Below, one piece after another: positions 10,676 through 20,467 of a stretch of 64,000 nt of DNA (the stretch's first letter is position 1; every line of letters begins with the position of its first letter). Source of the stretch: Nonlabens sp. (GTDB lineage Bacteria; Bacteroidota; Bacteroidia; Flavobacteriales; Flavobacteriaceae). The notes under the pieces are model-generated. The model did not search any database and was not told the DNA's origin. It worked only from the letters and a program-made list of their open reading frames with translations. The stretch covers positions 75,408 to 139,407 of the forward strand of contig JAHDIQ010000009.1 of the NCBI GenBank assembly GCA_020630715.1, written 5' to 3'. A program made the position numbers and the translations under genes.

Positions 10676-11011
10676 AATAAATTAATATTTGGGATTAGTT
10701 AACTCTTTAAAGATATATCAATTTAATTAGGATTTAATGTTTTGTTAACAATTAACAGCTGTTTTATGGAAAATTATACCGTTTATCAACAATTTTAGCC
10801 GATATAATGTAAGTGTCCAGTCTTGCGCGTCAAAGTTTATAAGATTATAGGTCACTTTTTTTGATAAAGAGAATAGTTGTAGCTATTTTGATCATTTCGT
10901 TCATTAGTTTATCCACAATTTAGGTAGTGAGGTTGTTAATTAATTTCGCTTTCGCGAAAGCTAAATCACCACACATATTGCTATCTTACCCTATTATAGT
11001 GAACGAGATTT
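10676..11011. other. Divergent intergenic region before parE
   Basis: 336 bp between the divergent M43 protease and parE genes. It holds one copy of the palindrome at 10947-10961 (15 of 16 bases). No TAnnTTTG element matches exactly; TATTTTG near 10890 is one base short. I see no ORF or RNA. Confidence 0.6.
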
Positions 11012-12892
11012 ATGGCAGAGAATACGCAATATACTGAGGATAATATACGGTCGCTAGACTGGAAGGAACACATTAGAATGCGTCCTGGAATGTACATCGG
11101 GAAACTAGGTGATGGATCCAGTGCAGATGATGGAATTTACATCTTGTTAAAAGAGGTGATCGATAATTCCATTGATGAATATGTCATGGGTTCTGGTAAA
11201 ACCATTGAAGTTTCTATTCAAGGCGAGCGCGTTACCGTGCGCGATTATGGTCGTGGTATACCACTAGGGAAAGTAGTGGACGTAGTATCTAAGATGAATA
11301 CCGGTGGAAAGTACGATTCTCGCGCTTTTAAAAAATCAGTAGGTTTAAATGGTGTAGGTACTAAGGCCGTGAATGCGCTTTCTAATTTCTTTAGGGTAGA
11401 ATCTACACGTGATGGTAAAAGCGCCAGTGCCGAGTTCTCTCGTGGTGAATTAGGAGATCAAGAATTCCTAGAAGAAACTTCACGCCGTAAGGGAACAAAA
11501 ATCAGCTTTGTTCCAGATAGCGAAATCTTTAAAAATTTTAAATACCGCAGTGAGTATGTTGCACGTATGTTGAAAAACTACGTGTATCTAAATCCTGGAT
11601 TAACCATTATGTTTAATGGTGAGAAATTCTTTTCAGAAAATGGTCTCAAGGATTTATTAAGTGAGAATATTCAGGAAACAGATCGATTGTATCCTATCAT
11701 TCACCTGCGCGGTGATGATATAGAAATTGCAATTACACATAGTAAAACTCAGTATAGTGAGGAATATCACAGTTTTGTAAATGGACAGAACACTACGCAA
11801 GGTGGAACACATCAGGCGGCTTTTAGAGAAGCACTGGTAAAAACCATACGTGAGTTTTATGGGAAGAATTATGATGCGAGTGATATACGTAAATCCATCG
11901 TAAGTGCCATAGCCATTAAGGTGATGGAACCTGTTTTTGAATCCCAGACTAAAACCAAACTAGGTTCTACAGATATGGGTGGTGATTTACCTACGGTACG
12001 CACATTCATCAATGATTTCTTGAAAACAAGACTGGATAATTACCTTCATAAAAACGGCGACGTAGCAGAATTGCTTCAAAAGAAAATCGTGCAGGCAGAA
12101 CGTGAGCGCAAAGAACTTTCTGGTATACGTAAACTAGCCCGTGATCGTGCAAAAAAAGCCAGCCTACACAATAAAAAGCTGCGTGATTGTCGCGTACATC
12201 TTACTGATAGTAAGAAAGAAAACAACCTAGAAAGCACCCTTTTTATAACAGAAGGTGATTCGGCCAGTGGATCGATTACTAAATCACGTAACGTAAATAC
12301 ACAAGCCGTATTTTCATTACGTGGTAAACCTCTTAATTCTTATAACATGAGCAAAAAGATCGTGTATGAGAATGAGGAATTCAACTTGTTACAAGCGGCT
12401 CTAAATATAGAGGACAGCATGGAAGATTTGCGATACAATAAGATCGTGATCGCAACAGATGCAGATGTAGATGGAATGCACATCCGTTTATTGCTCATCA
12501 CGTTTTTCCTGCAATTTTTCCCAGAGTTGATTAAGAAAGGACACATTTACATACTACAAACACCATTGTTTAGAGTACGTAATAAGAAAGAAACTAGATA
12601 TTGTTACACACCAGAAGAACGTAAAGAGGCACTTGCAGCTTTAGGTAAAAATCCTGAAATCACCCGATTTAAAGGACTAGGAGAGATCAGTCCCGATGAG
12701 TTTGTACACTTTATAGGTGAAGATATGCGACTGGATCCTTTAATGCTGGATGATAACATGAGTATAGAAGAATTGTTGAAATTCTACATGGGTAAAAACA
12801 CACCAGATCGTCAGGAGTTTATCATTAATAATTTGAAGGTAGAGCTAGATACGATTGAAGAAGAACAAAAAAGTGTGTTAGAAGTAGAGTAG
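11012..12892 (+). CDS. parE: DNA topoisomerase IV subunit B
   Basis: A 626-residue type IIA topoisomerase ATPase subunit, close to the usual ParE length. Seen in order: GHKL ATPase motifs ([30 protein letters not shown]), the transducer region, the TOPRIM motifs [10 protein letters not shown] and [12 protein letters not shown], and the conserved C-terminal block [15 protein letters not shown]. With ParC it decatenates daughter chromosomes. A small membrane-protein gene and parC follow on the same strand. ParE rather than GyrB is favoured by pairing with the 888-residue ParC-type subunit downstream. Confidence 0.95.
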   Translation: MAENTQYTEDNIRSLDWKEHIRMRPGMYIGKLGDGSSADDGIYILLKEVIDNSIDEYVMGSGKTIEVSIQGERVTVRDYGRGIPLGKVVDVVSKMNTGGKYDSRAFKKSVGLNGVGTKAVNALSNFFRVESTRDGKSASAEFSRGELGDQEFLEETSRRKGTKISFVPDSEIFKNFKYRSEYVARMLKNYVYLNPGLTIMFNGEKFFSENGLKDLLSENIQETDRLYPIIHLRGDDIEIAITHSKTQYSEEYHSFVNGQNTTQGGTHQAAFREALVKTIREFYGKNYDASDIRKSIVSAIAIKVMEPVFESQTKTKLGSTDMGGDLPTVRTFINDFLKTRLDNYLHKNGDVAELLQKKIVQAERERKELSGIRKLARDRAKKASLHNKKLRDCRVHLTDSKKENNLESTLFITEGDSASGSITKSRNVNTQAVFSLRGKPLNSYNMSKKIVYENEEFNLLQAALNIEDSMEDLRYNKIVIATDADVDGMHIRLLLITFFLQFFPELIKKGHIYILQTPLFRVRNKKETRYCYTPEERKEALAALGKNPEITRFKGLGEISPDEFVHFIGEDMRLDPLMLDDNMSIEELLKFYMGKNTPDRQEFIINNLKVELDTIEEEQKSVLEVE

Positions 12893-12942
12893 TGGTTAAT
12901 GTTTCGCTTTCGCGAAAGCGTAGTATATACAAATTGTTTTGA

Positions 12943-13167
12943 ATGAAAATTAAGTACAAGTACATTGTCATCATTGCAGCACTTGCTGTAATAGCCAATA
13001 CTATAGGAGCTCTCGTTAAAATACTACATTGGGAATTTCCTATTGCTGGATTTGGGATCGGTGGATCACAAATATTAACTGTTGGAACTGCATTCTGGAT
13101 CATAGGCGCTGTACTTTTAATAATCAAAGCGATAACATCGAAAGGGTCAGATATACTCAATCGATAG
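12943..13167 (+). CDS. Two-helix membrane protein, GldL-like
   Basis: A 74-residue protein with two transmembrane helices (about 7-27 and 43-63). The loop between them (GALVKILHWEFP) recalls the start of GldL, the gliding/T9SS motor protein, but the cytoplasmic part of GldL is absent. It sits between parE and parC, 50 bp and 39 bp away, on the same strand. A palindrome copy (12905-12920) fills the space before it. Function unknown; a link with chromosome segregation is only positional. Confidence 0.7.
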   Translation: MKIKYKYIVIIAALAVIANTIGALVKILHWEFPIAGFGIGGSQILTVGTAFWIIGAVLLIIKAITSKGSDILNR

Positions 13168-13206
13168 ATGAACAGAAAAACATTAACGGTTAACCGTTAA
13201 CGAACT

Positions 13207-15873
13207 ATGAGTGAAGAAAATAACGAATTAATACCACAAGAAGAATCGCATAACGGCGAAAGTATCACGCGTATCACAGGAATGTATAAAGAATGGTTCT
13301 TAGATTATGCGAGTTATGTAATCCTAGAACGTGCGGTACCAGCTATAGAAGACGGTTTTAAACCAGTACAGCGCCGTATCATGCAGTCTATGAAAGATCT
13401 GGATGATGGACGCTATAACAAAGTGGCAAATATCGTAGGTCACACCATGCAGTATCATCCACACGGTGATGCCAGTATAAGTGATGCTATGGTGCAAATA
13501 GGGCAAAAAGATCTATTAATAGATATGCAAGGTAACTGGGGAAATATCCTAACCGGTGATCCAGCAGCGGCTAGTCGTTATATAGAAGCACGACTGTCTA
13601 AATTTGCACTAGACGTACTATTCAATCCTAAGATCACAGACTGGCAGGCCAGTTATGATGGACGTCGTAAAGAACCGATTAATCTTCCGGTTAAATTTCC
13701 GCTATTACTAGCACAAGGTGGCGAAGGTATCGCTGTAGGATTAAGTACTAAAATTCTACCGCACAACTTTAACGAGTTGATAGACGCAAGCATCAAGCAT
13801 TTACAAGGCAAGCGTTTTACGATTTATCCAGATTTCCCTACAGCAGGTGAGATCGATATCTCAAATTATAATGATGGTCTACGTGGTGGGAAAGTACGTG
13901 TACGAGCAAAAATGCACTCACCAGATAAGAACAGTATTGTTATTACAGAGATTCCGTACAGTACTAATACCAGCTCTTTAATTGATTCCATCCTTAAAGC
14001 AAATGACAAAGGAAAGATCAAGATTAAAAAGATTGAGGATAACACTGCTGCTGCAGTAGAGATTGTGATCCATTTGCACAGTGGCATCTCGCCAGATAAA
14101 ACGATTGATGCGCTTTATGCATTTACAAATTGTGAGGTAAGTATATCGCCGCTAGGTTGTGTGATTGAAGATAACAAGCCACTATTTGTAGGAGTTTCTG
14201 AGATGTTGCGTCGTAGTGCAGATCATACGGTAGAACTACTTAAGAAAGAATTAGAAATTCAGTTAGATGAAGTTGAAGAGCAGTGGCACTTTGCTTCACT
14301 AGAACGTATTTTCATTGAGAACCGTATCTATCGCGATATAGAAGAAGAAGAAACCTGGGAAGGCGTGATTAGTGCTATTGATAAAGGATTAAAGCCACAT
14401 ATAGGTCATTTAAAACGTGCGGTGACAGAAGAAGACATCACCCGACTTACTGAGATCCGTATCAAGCGTATTTCTAAGTTTGATATTGATAAAGCACAAC
14501 AAAAAATTGATGCTTTAGAAGAACGTATCGCTCAATTAAAGCACCATCTCGCAAACCTTATAGAGTTTTCAATAGATTATTTTAAAAACCTCAAAGAGAA
14601 ATACGGTAAAGGAAAAGAACGTCAAAGTGAGATCAAAACTTTTGATGATATTAATGCAGCAAAAGTGGTTATGCGTAACACAAAACTCTATGTAAACCGC
14701 GCCGAAGGTTTTATAGGAACTGCTTTAAAACGGGATGAATACGTCACAGATTGTGCAGACATTGATGATATCATCGTTTTTACAAAAGCTGGAATCATGA
14801 TGGTGACAAAGGTAGATAGCAAGACCTTTATAGGTAAGGACATCATTCACGTTGCCGTCTTTAAGAAAAAGGATAAACGTACTATTTACAACATGATTTA
14901 TCGAGATGGTAAATCAGGACCTAGTTATGTAAAACGATTTGCGGTGACTAGTGTTACTCGCGATCGTGAATATGAAATGACTAATGGTAATAAAGGATCC
15001 GTAGTACATTACTTCACGGCAAATCCTAATGGTGAGGCAGAAGTTGTAAGTATTAACCTGCGACAACAAGGAAGCATTAAGAAGCTCAAATGGGATCTGG
15101 ATTTCTCTGATATTCTCATTAAAGGAAGATCTTCAAAAGGAAACCAAGTCACTAAATATAATATTAAGCGCGTAGAACTTAAGGAAGAAGGTGTAAGTAC
15201 CTTAAAACCTCGTAAAATCTGGTTTGATGAAACCGTTCAAAGACTTAATGTGGATGAACGAGGCGAACTGTTAGGTGAGTTTAGAGGTGAAGATCGATTG
15301 TTAATTATTAGTCAAAAAGGTCTGGTGAAAACCATTATTCCAGAAGTCACTGCACGATTTGAGGATGATATGATTGTACTGGAAAAATGGGAACCTAAAA
15401 AGCCTATTAGTGCCATTTATTTTCATCCGGAAAAAGAATTGTATTACGTTAAACGTTTTCTAGTAGAAAATGAAGAACGTGAAGAAACGTTTCTCCCAGA
15501 ATTGAATGGTGCTTATTTAGAAGTCGTGACTACAGATTACCGTCCAGTGGCAGAGTTGGTTTTCAATAAACCACGCGGTAAAGAGCAACCACCTAATGAG
15601 CATATCGATATAGAAGAATTCATCGCTGTTAAAGGAATAGGAGCGCAAGGAAACCAGCTTACAAAGTCTAAAGTAAAGCAGATCAATTGGCTAGATCCAT
15701 TACCTTATGAACCAGAAGAAACTACACCTGCAGATGAGGTTGAGGTAAATGACGAAACTATCGTAGCGTCAGATGAAGTCGCTACCACAGACGATAATAC
15801 AGAAAAACCTGTAGATAAGAATGATGAACCAAATCCAGATATAGATGATAGTGGACAGGCTAGTTTGTTTTAA
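13207..15873 (+). CDS. parC: DNA topoisomerase IV subunit A
   Basis: An 888-residue type IIA topoisomerase breakage-reunion subunit. The active tyrosine is in AASRYIEARLS (about residue 123). The helix-turn-helix region is HTMQYHPHGDASISDAMV. The C-terminal half carries beta-pinwheel repeats for DNA wrapping, without a recognisable GyrA box, which fits ParC. It ends in an acidic tail (about residues 835-888, rich in E, D and T). Partner of ParE upstream. Residues in the quinolone-determining region cannot be judged without an alignment. Confidence 0.95.
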   Translation: MSEENNELIPQEESHNGESITRITGMYKEWFLDYASYVILERAVPAIEDGFKPVQRRIMQSMKDLDDGRYNKVANIVGHTMQYHPHGDASISDAMVQIGQKDLLIDMQGNWGNILTGDPAAASRYIEARLSKFALDVLFNPKITDWQASYDGRRKEPINLPVKFPLLLAQGGEGIAVGLSTKILPHNFNELIDASIKHLQGKRFTIYPDFPTAGEIDISNYNDGLRGGKVRVRAKMHSPDKNSIVITEIPYSTNTSSLIDSILKANDKGKIKIKKIEDNTAAAVEIVIHLHSGISPDKTIDALYAFTNCEVSISPLGCVIEDNKPLFVGVSEMLRRSADHTVELLKKELEIQLDEVEEQWHFASLERIFIENRIYRDIEEEETWEGVISAIDKGLKPHIGHLKRAVTEEDITRLTEIRIKRISKFDIDKAQQKIDALEERIAQLKHHLANLIEFSIDYFKNLKEKYGKGKERQSEIKTFDDINAAKVVMRNTKLYVNRAEGFIGTALKRDEYVTDCADIDDIIVFTKAGIMMVTKVDSKTFIGKDIIHVAVFKKKDKRTIYNMIYRDGKSGPSYVKRFAVTSVTRDREYEMTNGNKGSVVHYFTANPNGEAEVVSINLRQQGSIKKLKWDLDFSDILIKGRSSKGNQVTKYNIKRVELKEEGVSTLKPRKIWFDETVQRLNVDERGELLGEFRGEDRLLIISQKGLVKTIIPEVTARFEDDMIVLEKWEPKKPISAIYFHPEKELYYVKRFLVENEEREETFLPELNGAYLEVVTTDYRPVAELVFNKPRGKEQPPNEHIDIEEFIAVKGIGAQGNQLTKSKVKQINWLDPLPYEPEETTPADEVEVNDETIVASDEVATTDDNTEKPVDKNDEPNPDIDDSGQASLF

Positions 15874-15926
15874 GATGGCGCATTCACAAAAACATAATTA
15901 AGAAAAGTGCCAAAGAAATAACACAA

Positions 15927-15963
15927 GCATGTCGCGTAAAAAACCTACGCGACGTGCTTTTTT
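15927..15963 (+). terminator. Intrinsic terminator after parC
   Basis: GCATGTCGCGTA pairs with TACGCGACGTGC across a short loop, followed by six T residues. Ends the parE-parC transcript. Confidence 0.88.
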
Positions 15964-16004
15964 AATTTACAAAACAGAGCATAAAAGAATTAAAGATTAT
16001 ACAC

Positions 16005-16445
16005 ATGAAATTTATTCAGGAATTTAAAGAGTTTGCCGTAAAAGGTAATATGATTGATATGGCAATAGGTATCATCATAGGAACAGCTTTTAATAACGTG
16101 GTACAGACTTTAGTGAAAAAGGTCTTATTGCCACCATTAAGTTTTATGACTAGTGGCGTGAACTATGCTGATCGTAAGATCATCTTACGTGCGGCAAATT
16201 CAAACCTTACTGGCGATCAGGCCACAGAGCTTGCTATAGGATATGGTGAATTGATAGAAGTTTCAGTAGATTTTTTAATTATAGGTTTTACGGTGTTTTT
16301 AGTAGTTAAATTAATGAATAGACTTCGTAAAAAAGCAGAAAATCCAACAGATAAAACAGAAGTAACTCCTAAGGATATTGAGTTACTTTATGATTTAAAA
16401 GCGTTAATGCAAGAACAGAATGAATTGCTTAAAAACAAAGCCTAA
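16005..16445 (+). CDS. mscL: Large-conductance mechanosensitive channel MscL
   Basis: A 146-residue inner-membrane channel that opens under membrane tension to release solutes during osmotic downshock. The N-terminal helix and first pore helix read EFAVKGNMIDMAIGIIIGTAF, very close to the family. The periplasmic loop is followed by TM2 (about 85-107) and a charged C-terminal helix. Length is normal. It converges on the OmpH-like gene over a shared terminator. Confidence 0.95.
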   Translation: MKFIQEFKEFAVKGNMIDMAIGIIIGTAFNNVVQTLVKKVLLPPLSFMTSGVNYADRKIILRAANSNLTGDQATELAIGYGELIEVSVDFLIIGFTVFLVVKLMNRLRKKAENPTDKTEVTPKDIELLYDLKALMQEQNELLKNKA

Positions 16446-16480
16446 AAAAAAGAGGTTCTCATCTGAGAACCTCTTTTTAG
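16444..16480. terminator. Bidirectional terminator
   Basis: AGAGGTTCTCA pairs with TGAGAACCTCT, with an A-run before and a T-run after. It serves both mscL and the convergent OmpH-like gene. Confidence 0.9.
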
Positions 16481-16498
16481 TTATGGTTTAATGTCTAT

Positions 16499-17062
16499 TT
16501 ATTCTTCAGTAGTATCTTCTGAAGTAGCTGTTTCTTTTGAGTTTCCATTATAGTTTTCATTAATGGCTTTTATAACATCAGCGGTAATATCATTAAGGCT
16601 ATCGCCGTACATTACGGCTCCAGTTTTACTTTTACCTAGGATGTAAGCATATCCTTTTTCCTTTGCATAAGTCTTTAAAAACTCTTCTATATGTGTATCT
16701 AACACTTTGAATTTCTCCTCATATTCAGTGGCTAGAGATTGCTCTTGACCTTTAATTTGCTGATCTACAACTTGCCATTTTTGTTGAAATCCTTGAAGCT
16801 CTGTACTGTTTTCTTGCTGTCTAGGTGATAGTTTACCTAGCTTATTTTGAAGCGTTAATGCCTCAATTTGATAGGCTTGTTGCAAGCTATCTGTTGTCTT
16901 TTTGAAATCCTCTTGTTTTTTTGTAAAATCTGCTTCTATGTCTATCTTTTCTTGATATTCTTTATAAAGCTCTACGTTATCTACGTAGACAATTTTTTGT
17001 TCTTTTTCACATGAGGTAAGTAATACCATTGATACAAAAAGGATAAGTGCAATTTTTTTCAT
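16499..17062 (-). CDS. OmpH/Skp-like lipoprotein chaperone
   Basis: Starting at ATG 17062 the protein begins with a lipoprotein signal (MKKIALILFVSMVLLTSC), then YVDNVELYKEYQEK and a long charged coiled coil (about residues 40-130), and a conserved end AKEKGYAYILGKSKTGAVMY. This is the OmpH/Skp pattern: periplasmic chaperones that hold outer-membrane proteins. The lipid anchor differs from classical soluble Skp but is common in Bacteroidota. An ATG at 17086 would add eight residues but would lie within the candidate promoter, so 17062 is preferred. Confidence 0.85.
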   Translation of the reverse strand: MKKIALILFVSMVLLTSCEKEQKIVYVDNVELYKEYQEKIDIEADFTKKQEDFKKTTDSLQQAYQIEALTLQNKLGKLSPRQQENSTELQGFQQKWQVVDQQIKGQEQSLATEYEEKFKVLDTHIEEFLKTYAKEKGYAYILGKSKTGAVMYGDSLNDITADVIKAINENYNGNSKETATSEDTTEE

Positions 17063-17083
17063 TTCTGGGTTTATTAATTTGTG

Positions 17084-17091
17084 CAAATGTA
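17084..17091 (-). promoter_or_regulatory. TAnnTTTG promoter of the OmpH-like gene
   Basis: TACATTTG on the minus strand, 22 bp before the chosen ATG at 17062. A palindrome copy (17150-17165) lies about 60 bp further upstream. Confidence 0.5.
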
Positions 17092-17199
17092 GAAAACGAT
17101 TCCCGATACCAGCACAAGTTTTGTTGATACTATTATGGTTGAGGTATTACGCTTTCGCGAAAGCGTAATTCAAACAAATTAACCTGTTCTTAATCATCT

Positions 17200-18036
17200 T
17201 TATTTCACTACCTCATCATCCTCTAGAAGATCTGTAACCTTTTTACGAGGTATTTTTTTACTACGCAGTTTAAAGTTTAAGAACTCCACAAACATAGAGA
17301 AGAAGATGGCAAAGTAAAGGTAGCCTTTAGGGATTACGCCAGTGTGCTGGTTAAAGATGACTAGATCTGCCATGTGAGCACCTTCTGCAATGAGCATGAA
17401 TCCTATTAATAATAAGAATGCTAGACCTAACACCTGTACAGATGGATGTTTATTTACAAATTTGCCTACAGGATGAGCAAATAATAACATCACGATGACA
17501 GAGACTACAACGGCAATGATCATTAAAATTAATGCACCGTCAGGATCGTCTGACAGTCCATTTGTCATTCCTACTGCGGTAAGAATACTGTCAAATGAAA
17601 ACACAATATTAATCATCGTAATTTCAATAATTACCTTGCTAAAAGCGCTGGTGCGTTTTCTCTTTACCTCGCGCTGGTCATGACCTATATCTTCTACCTT
17701 TTCGTAGATTTCTTGTGTGGATTTATACAATAGAAATAATCCACCAGCTAGTAGGATTAATGATTGTCCTGTTATAGCACCGCTAGCCCAACCCCAATCA
17801 AATGTGAACCATGACGATTGCAACGATATAAGAACGCTAATACCAAAAAGTAACGCAATACGTAAACCCATGGCTAATACAAGACCTATGTTTGTTGCTC
17901 TTTTACGTTGGTTTTCTGGAAGTTTTTCAGCGGCTAGAGATATGAAAATAATATTATCTATTCCTAGGACGATCTCAAGGAAAATGAGTGTAAGTAGTGC
18001 GACCCAAGCGTCTGCACTTGCAAAAATTTCAAACAT
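17200..18036 (-). CDS. TerC family integral membrane protein
   Basis: A 278-residue membrane protein with about seven hydrophobic helices. It matches the TerC/Alx family: EIVLGIDNIIFISL near the N-terminus and INIVFSFDSILTAVGM in the middle, each with the conserved acidic residue in a helix. These proteins are linked to tellurite resistance and to export of manganese or other metals, including metal loading of exoenzymes. A cytoplasmic loop rich in K/R separates helices 3 and 4. The next gene upstream, a lipoprotein, is 10 bp away and probably cotranscribed. Confidence 0.92.
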   Translation of the reverse strand: MFEIFASADAWVALLTLIFLEIVLGIDNIIFISLAAEKLPENQRKRATNIGLVLAMGLRIALLFGISVLISLQSSWFTFDWGWASGAITGQSLILLAGGLFLLYKSTQEIYEKVEDIGHDQREVKRKRTSAFSKVIIEITMINIVFSFDSILTAVGMTNGLSDDPDGALILMIIAVVVSVIVMLLFAHPVGKFVNKHPSVQVLGLAFLLLIGFMLIAEGAHMADLVIFNQHTGVIPKGYLYFAIFFSMFVEFLNFKLRSKKIPRKKVTDLLEDDEVVK

Positions 18037-18046
18037 GATAGGTTAG

Positions 18047-18418
18047 TTACTTGATCGTTGCAGTACCTCTGTAGGTTTGCTCGCGACCAGATTGTTTAAA
18101 CTCAAAGGTATAAGAATCTTCTGAAGTGTTCAAGATTTTAAACAAATAAGCTCTACTATCTGCGTTAGATTTAGGATTTATAGGAATAACTCGCCATTCA
18201 CAGTTATTTACCCATTCTATTCTAGAGGTATCAACTTTTCCTTCAAAACGCTCTATTTGTAACTCTTCTGTTCTAGTGAATTCTGTGGTCAAAAGTCTTC
18301 CACCAGATTCTTGTTCCCACACAAAGGTTCCAGTTCTAAATTTATCACAATCACGTTCATTATTATAACAAGATGATAAAGAAAATAATATCAGTAGAAG
18401 TAGAGCAATGTTTTTCAT
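18047..18418 (-). CDS. Small lipoprotein, unknown function
   Basis: A 123-residue lipoprotein (MKNIALLLLILFSLSSC) with a beta-rich body: alternating hydrophobic strands such as TGTFVWEQES, TEELQIERFEGK and DSYTFEFKQSG. This pattern resembles small DNA-topoisomerase-IV-annotated or lipocalin-like Bacteroidota lipoproteins, but I cannot assign a family. Located 10 bp before terC on the same strand and downstream of an XRE regulator gene. Confidence 0.7.
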   Translation of the reverse strand: MKNIALLLLILFSLSSCYNNERDCDKFRTGTFVWEQESGGRLLTTEFTRTEELQIERFEGKVDTSRIEWVNNCEWRVIPINPKSNADSRAYLFKILNTSEDSYTFEFKQSGREQTYRGTATIK

Positions 18419-18455
18419 AAACCTAATTTGTACAAAAATACATCTAGGCTATATT

Positions 18456-18914
18456 TTATTCTGGTAAGTAATCCTTAAAAGTACCATCACTATAAAGTAT
18501 AATTATTTTAGTTACTTTTTTCCCTTTATTATCATCAGTGATGTTTTGAGAGATACTTGCATTACGATTAGAAAAAAGAGTTGCTTCAGGTTCATTACTA
18601 GGGATGTCTTTATGAATAGGTAAGGTTTCTGATGTAGATTTTAGAGTAGTGCTGGTAACATTAGGAGTAGAGGTTTTATTAGTTTCTGTTTTAGGAAATT
18701 CTCCAGTTCCATTTAATAACCAGTACAAATCTACTTCACTAAAGGTGTTTACAATATTCAATACAAAATCAAGACTAGGTTTGTTCCTTCCGGATAGAAT
18801 ATGTGATATCGAACTACGGCCAACTTGAATTTTTTCGGCAAATGAAGAGGCGTTTAAATCATAATATTTCATGATTTTTTGGATACGCTGGCTAAAATGT
18901 GTGCTATTTATCAT
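18456..18914 (-). CDS. XRE-type HTH transcriptional regulator
   Basis: A 152-residue protein with an N-terminal helix-turn-helix (about residues 10-65; SSFAEKIQVGRSSISHILSGRNKPS). A low-complexity linker rich in T, S and N follows (about 75-125), then a C-terminal tail KKVTKIIILYSDGTFKDYLPE. This layout is common among flavobacterial XRE repressors. It is divergent from an M14 peptidase gene, and the 337-bp space between them holds seven GTTTAC-type half-sites, two of which overlap the promoter boxes. It therefore probably represses both itself and the peptidase. Confidence 0.85.
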   Translation of the reverse strand: MINSTHFSQRIQKIMKYYDLNASSFAEKIQVGRSSISHILSGRNKPSLDFVLNIVNTFSEVDLYWLLNGTGEFPKTETNKTSTPNVTSTTLKSTSETLPIHKDIPSNEPEATLFSNRNASISQNITDDNKGKKVTKIIILYSDGTFKDYLPE

Positions 18915-18920
18915 CTAATA

Positions 18921-19234
18921 CAAATGTAAACATATATTTAGGCTCAGCATTGTTTACAATCATAAACTTTCATTTAAAAATTTGTTATATCCTAAGCGAA
19001 AAGACTCTATTTGTATAAACTATAAGTTTATTTCGATTTAGATAATATATTGGTTTTAAAGATATAGGATAATTTATATAATCCTTCAACCACTAAACAA
19101 TGCTTTTTACACCATTGTAAACACTCTTTTGAAGTGAATTTGTTTCTATTTGTAAACTAATTCAAAATTTGCTGTGTTTACAATTGTAACACGCTTACTG
19201 TTTACAATTATCAACCGCTTAAAGTTTACCTTTG
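18921..19234. promoter_or_regulatory. GTTTACA operator array between XRE regulator and M14 gene
   Basis: The space holds TGTAAAC/GTTTACA half-sites at 18925-18931, 18952-18958, 19116-19122, 19151-19157, 19176-19182 (inside the palindrome GTGTTTACAATTGTAACAC, 19174-19192) and 19200-19206, and GTTTAC at 19224-19229. Both outer sites merge with a TAnnTTTG promoter box: TACATTTG on the minus strand (18921-18928) for the regulator, and TACCTTTG (19227-19234) for the peptidase. Binding there would block RNA polymerase. The repressor identity is inferred from position. Confidence 0.7.
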
Positions 19235-19251
19235 TAACTGATATTTTAATA

Positions 19252-20385
19252 ATGATTGATTTTGCATCCATATATAACAGTTCTGAGAATCCTGTAATTA
19301 CATACAGGTATAACACCTACTCTGTAGTTGAATCCTATTTCAAGAAGCTAGTTAAAGATGTGAAGTTTTCTAATTCATCGTTAGAAGTATTAGGAACTTC
19401 TGTTCTAGGTAAATCTATTTATGGTTTTAAAACAGGTTCTACAGGTCCTAAGATTTTAATGTGGTCTCAAATGCATGGTAATGAATCAACCATGACCCGA
19501 TCACTTTTTTTATGGTTAGAGCAGTTGAGGGAAGCACAATTATTAAAAAATATTCAATTATATATTATTCCTGTTTTAAATCCAGATGGTAATGACTCAT
19601 GGATACGCAATAATGCTAATAATATTGATCTTAATAGAGATGCACGTGATCTTTCACAACCAGAAAGTCAAATTTTAAAAAAAGTCATTGATGATTACCA
19701 ACCTGATGTTGCATTTAATCTGCACGATCAGCGTACGATTTATGGAAACGATATAGGAACTAAGGCAATGCAGTTGTCCTTCCTAGCTCCTGCAGGAGAT
19801 ATGGAACGTTCCATCACTAAGGCGCGATTGAAATCAATGCAAGTAATCAACCATATCGTTAGTAATTGCTCTAAGATGTCTTACAGTGGTATAGGTCGTT
19901 ATGATGATGCGTTCAATCCTAATTGTGTAGGAGATTCACTGGTGAGTAAGGATATACCAGTAATATTATTTGAAGCAGGACATGCTAATGATGACTATAA
20001 TAGAAATACAACTACTGTAATAATGGCTCATGCATTGAATGATGCTGTGCAGTTTGTTAGCAATACTGTAGAAGCTGATCATCCAGATTTAATAGTAAAA
20101 GAATATGAGCAGATTCCTAATATTGCTTCGAGTTATTGTGATATTTATCTTAAAAACGTGCCGTCTCAAAAGCATCGCGTTGACATTGCGATTATGTATA
20201 AAGAATTGATTCAAGATGATACTTTGTATTATGTTCCTCATATCACTAGTGTCAATGATAAAACCATTAAAAATGGTCATCGCGTTGTTGATTTAATCCA
20301 GTATCAACTAGAAGATCTTGATTTTGAGATTACTATCGATCAAAAAATCGTAAGTCCTCTGTTAGATATCAATTCGTTTTGTTGA
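19252..20385 (+). CDS. M14 family zinc carboxypeptidase
   Basis: From ATG 19252 the protein has 377 residues and no signal peptide, so it is probably cytoplasmic. Zinc-site blocks of the M14 family are visible: SQMHGNESTMTRSLF (HxxE), the substrate region IPVLNPDGND and NNIDLNRDAR, the distal histidine in FNLHDQRTIYG, and a late VILFEAGHAND that may hold the catalytic glutamate. Several flavobacterial relatives share this soluble form. An upstream in-frame ATG (19174) would run through the operator array and promoter, so it is rejected. Probably controlled by the divergent XRE regulator; an Lrp-type gene follows 82 bp downstream. Confidence 0.85.
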   Translation: MIDFASIYNSSENPVITYRYNTYSVVESYFKKLVKDVKFSNSSLEVLGTSVLGKSIYGFKTGSTGPKILMWSQMHGNESTMTRSLFLWLEQLREAQLLKNIQLYIIPVLNPDGNDSWIRNNANNIDLNRDARDLSQPESQILKKVIDDYQPDVAFNLHDQRTIYGNDIGTKAMQLSFLAPAGDMERSITKARLKSMQVINHIVSNCSKMSYSGIGRYDDAFNPNCVGDSLVSKDIPVILFEAGHANDDYNRNTTTVIMAHALNDAVQFVSNTVEADHPDLIVKEYEQIPNIASSYCDIYLKNVPSQKHRVDIAIMYKELIQDDTLYYVPHITSVNDKTIKNGHRVVDLIQYQLEDLDFEITIDQKIVSPLLDINSFC

Positions 20386-20467
20386 TAATTCTAAAATTTC
20401 ATTAATTTACTGTGTTAATCGTATTATTTTTAGTTTTTTTGTAAAAATAACCTAAAGATTAAAGGAC

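Noticed and set aside
12825..13160. Minus-strand ORF of 111 codons
   Set aside because: Antisense to parE and to the small membrane-protein gene, which has a better membrane pattern and fits the operon.
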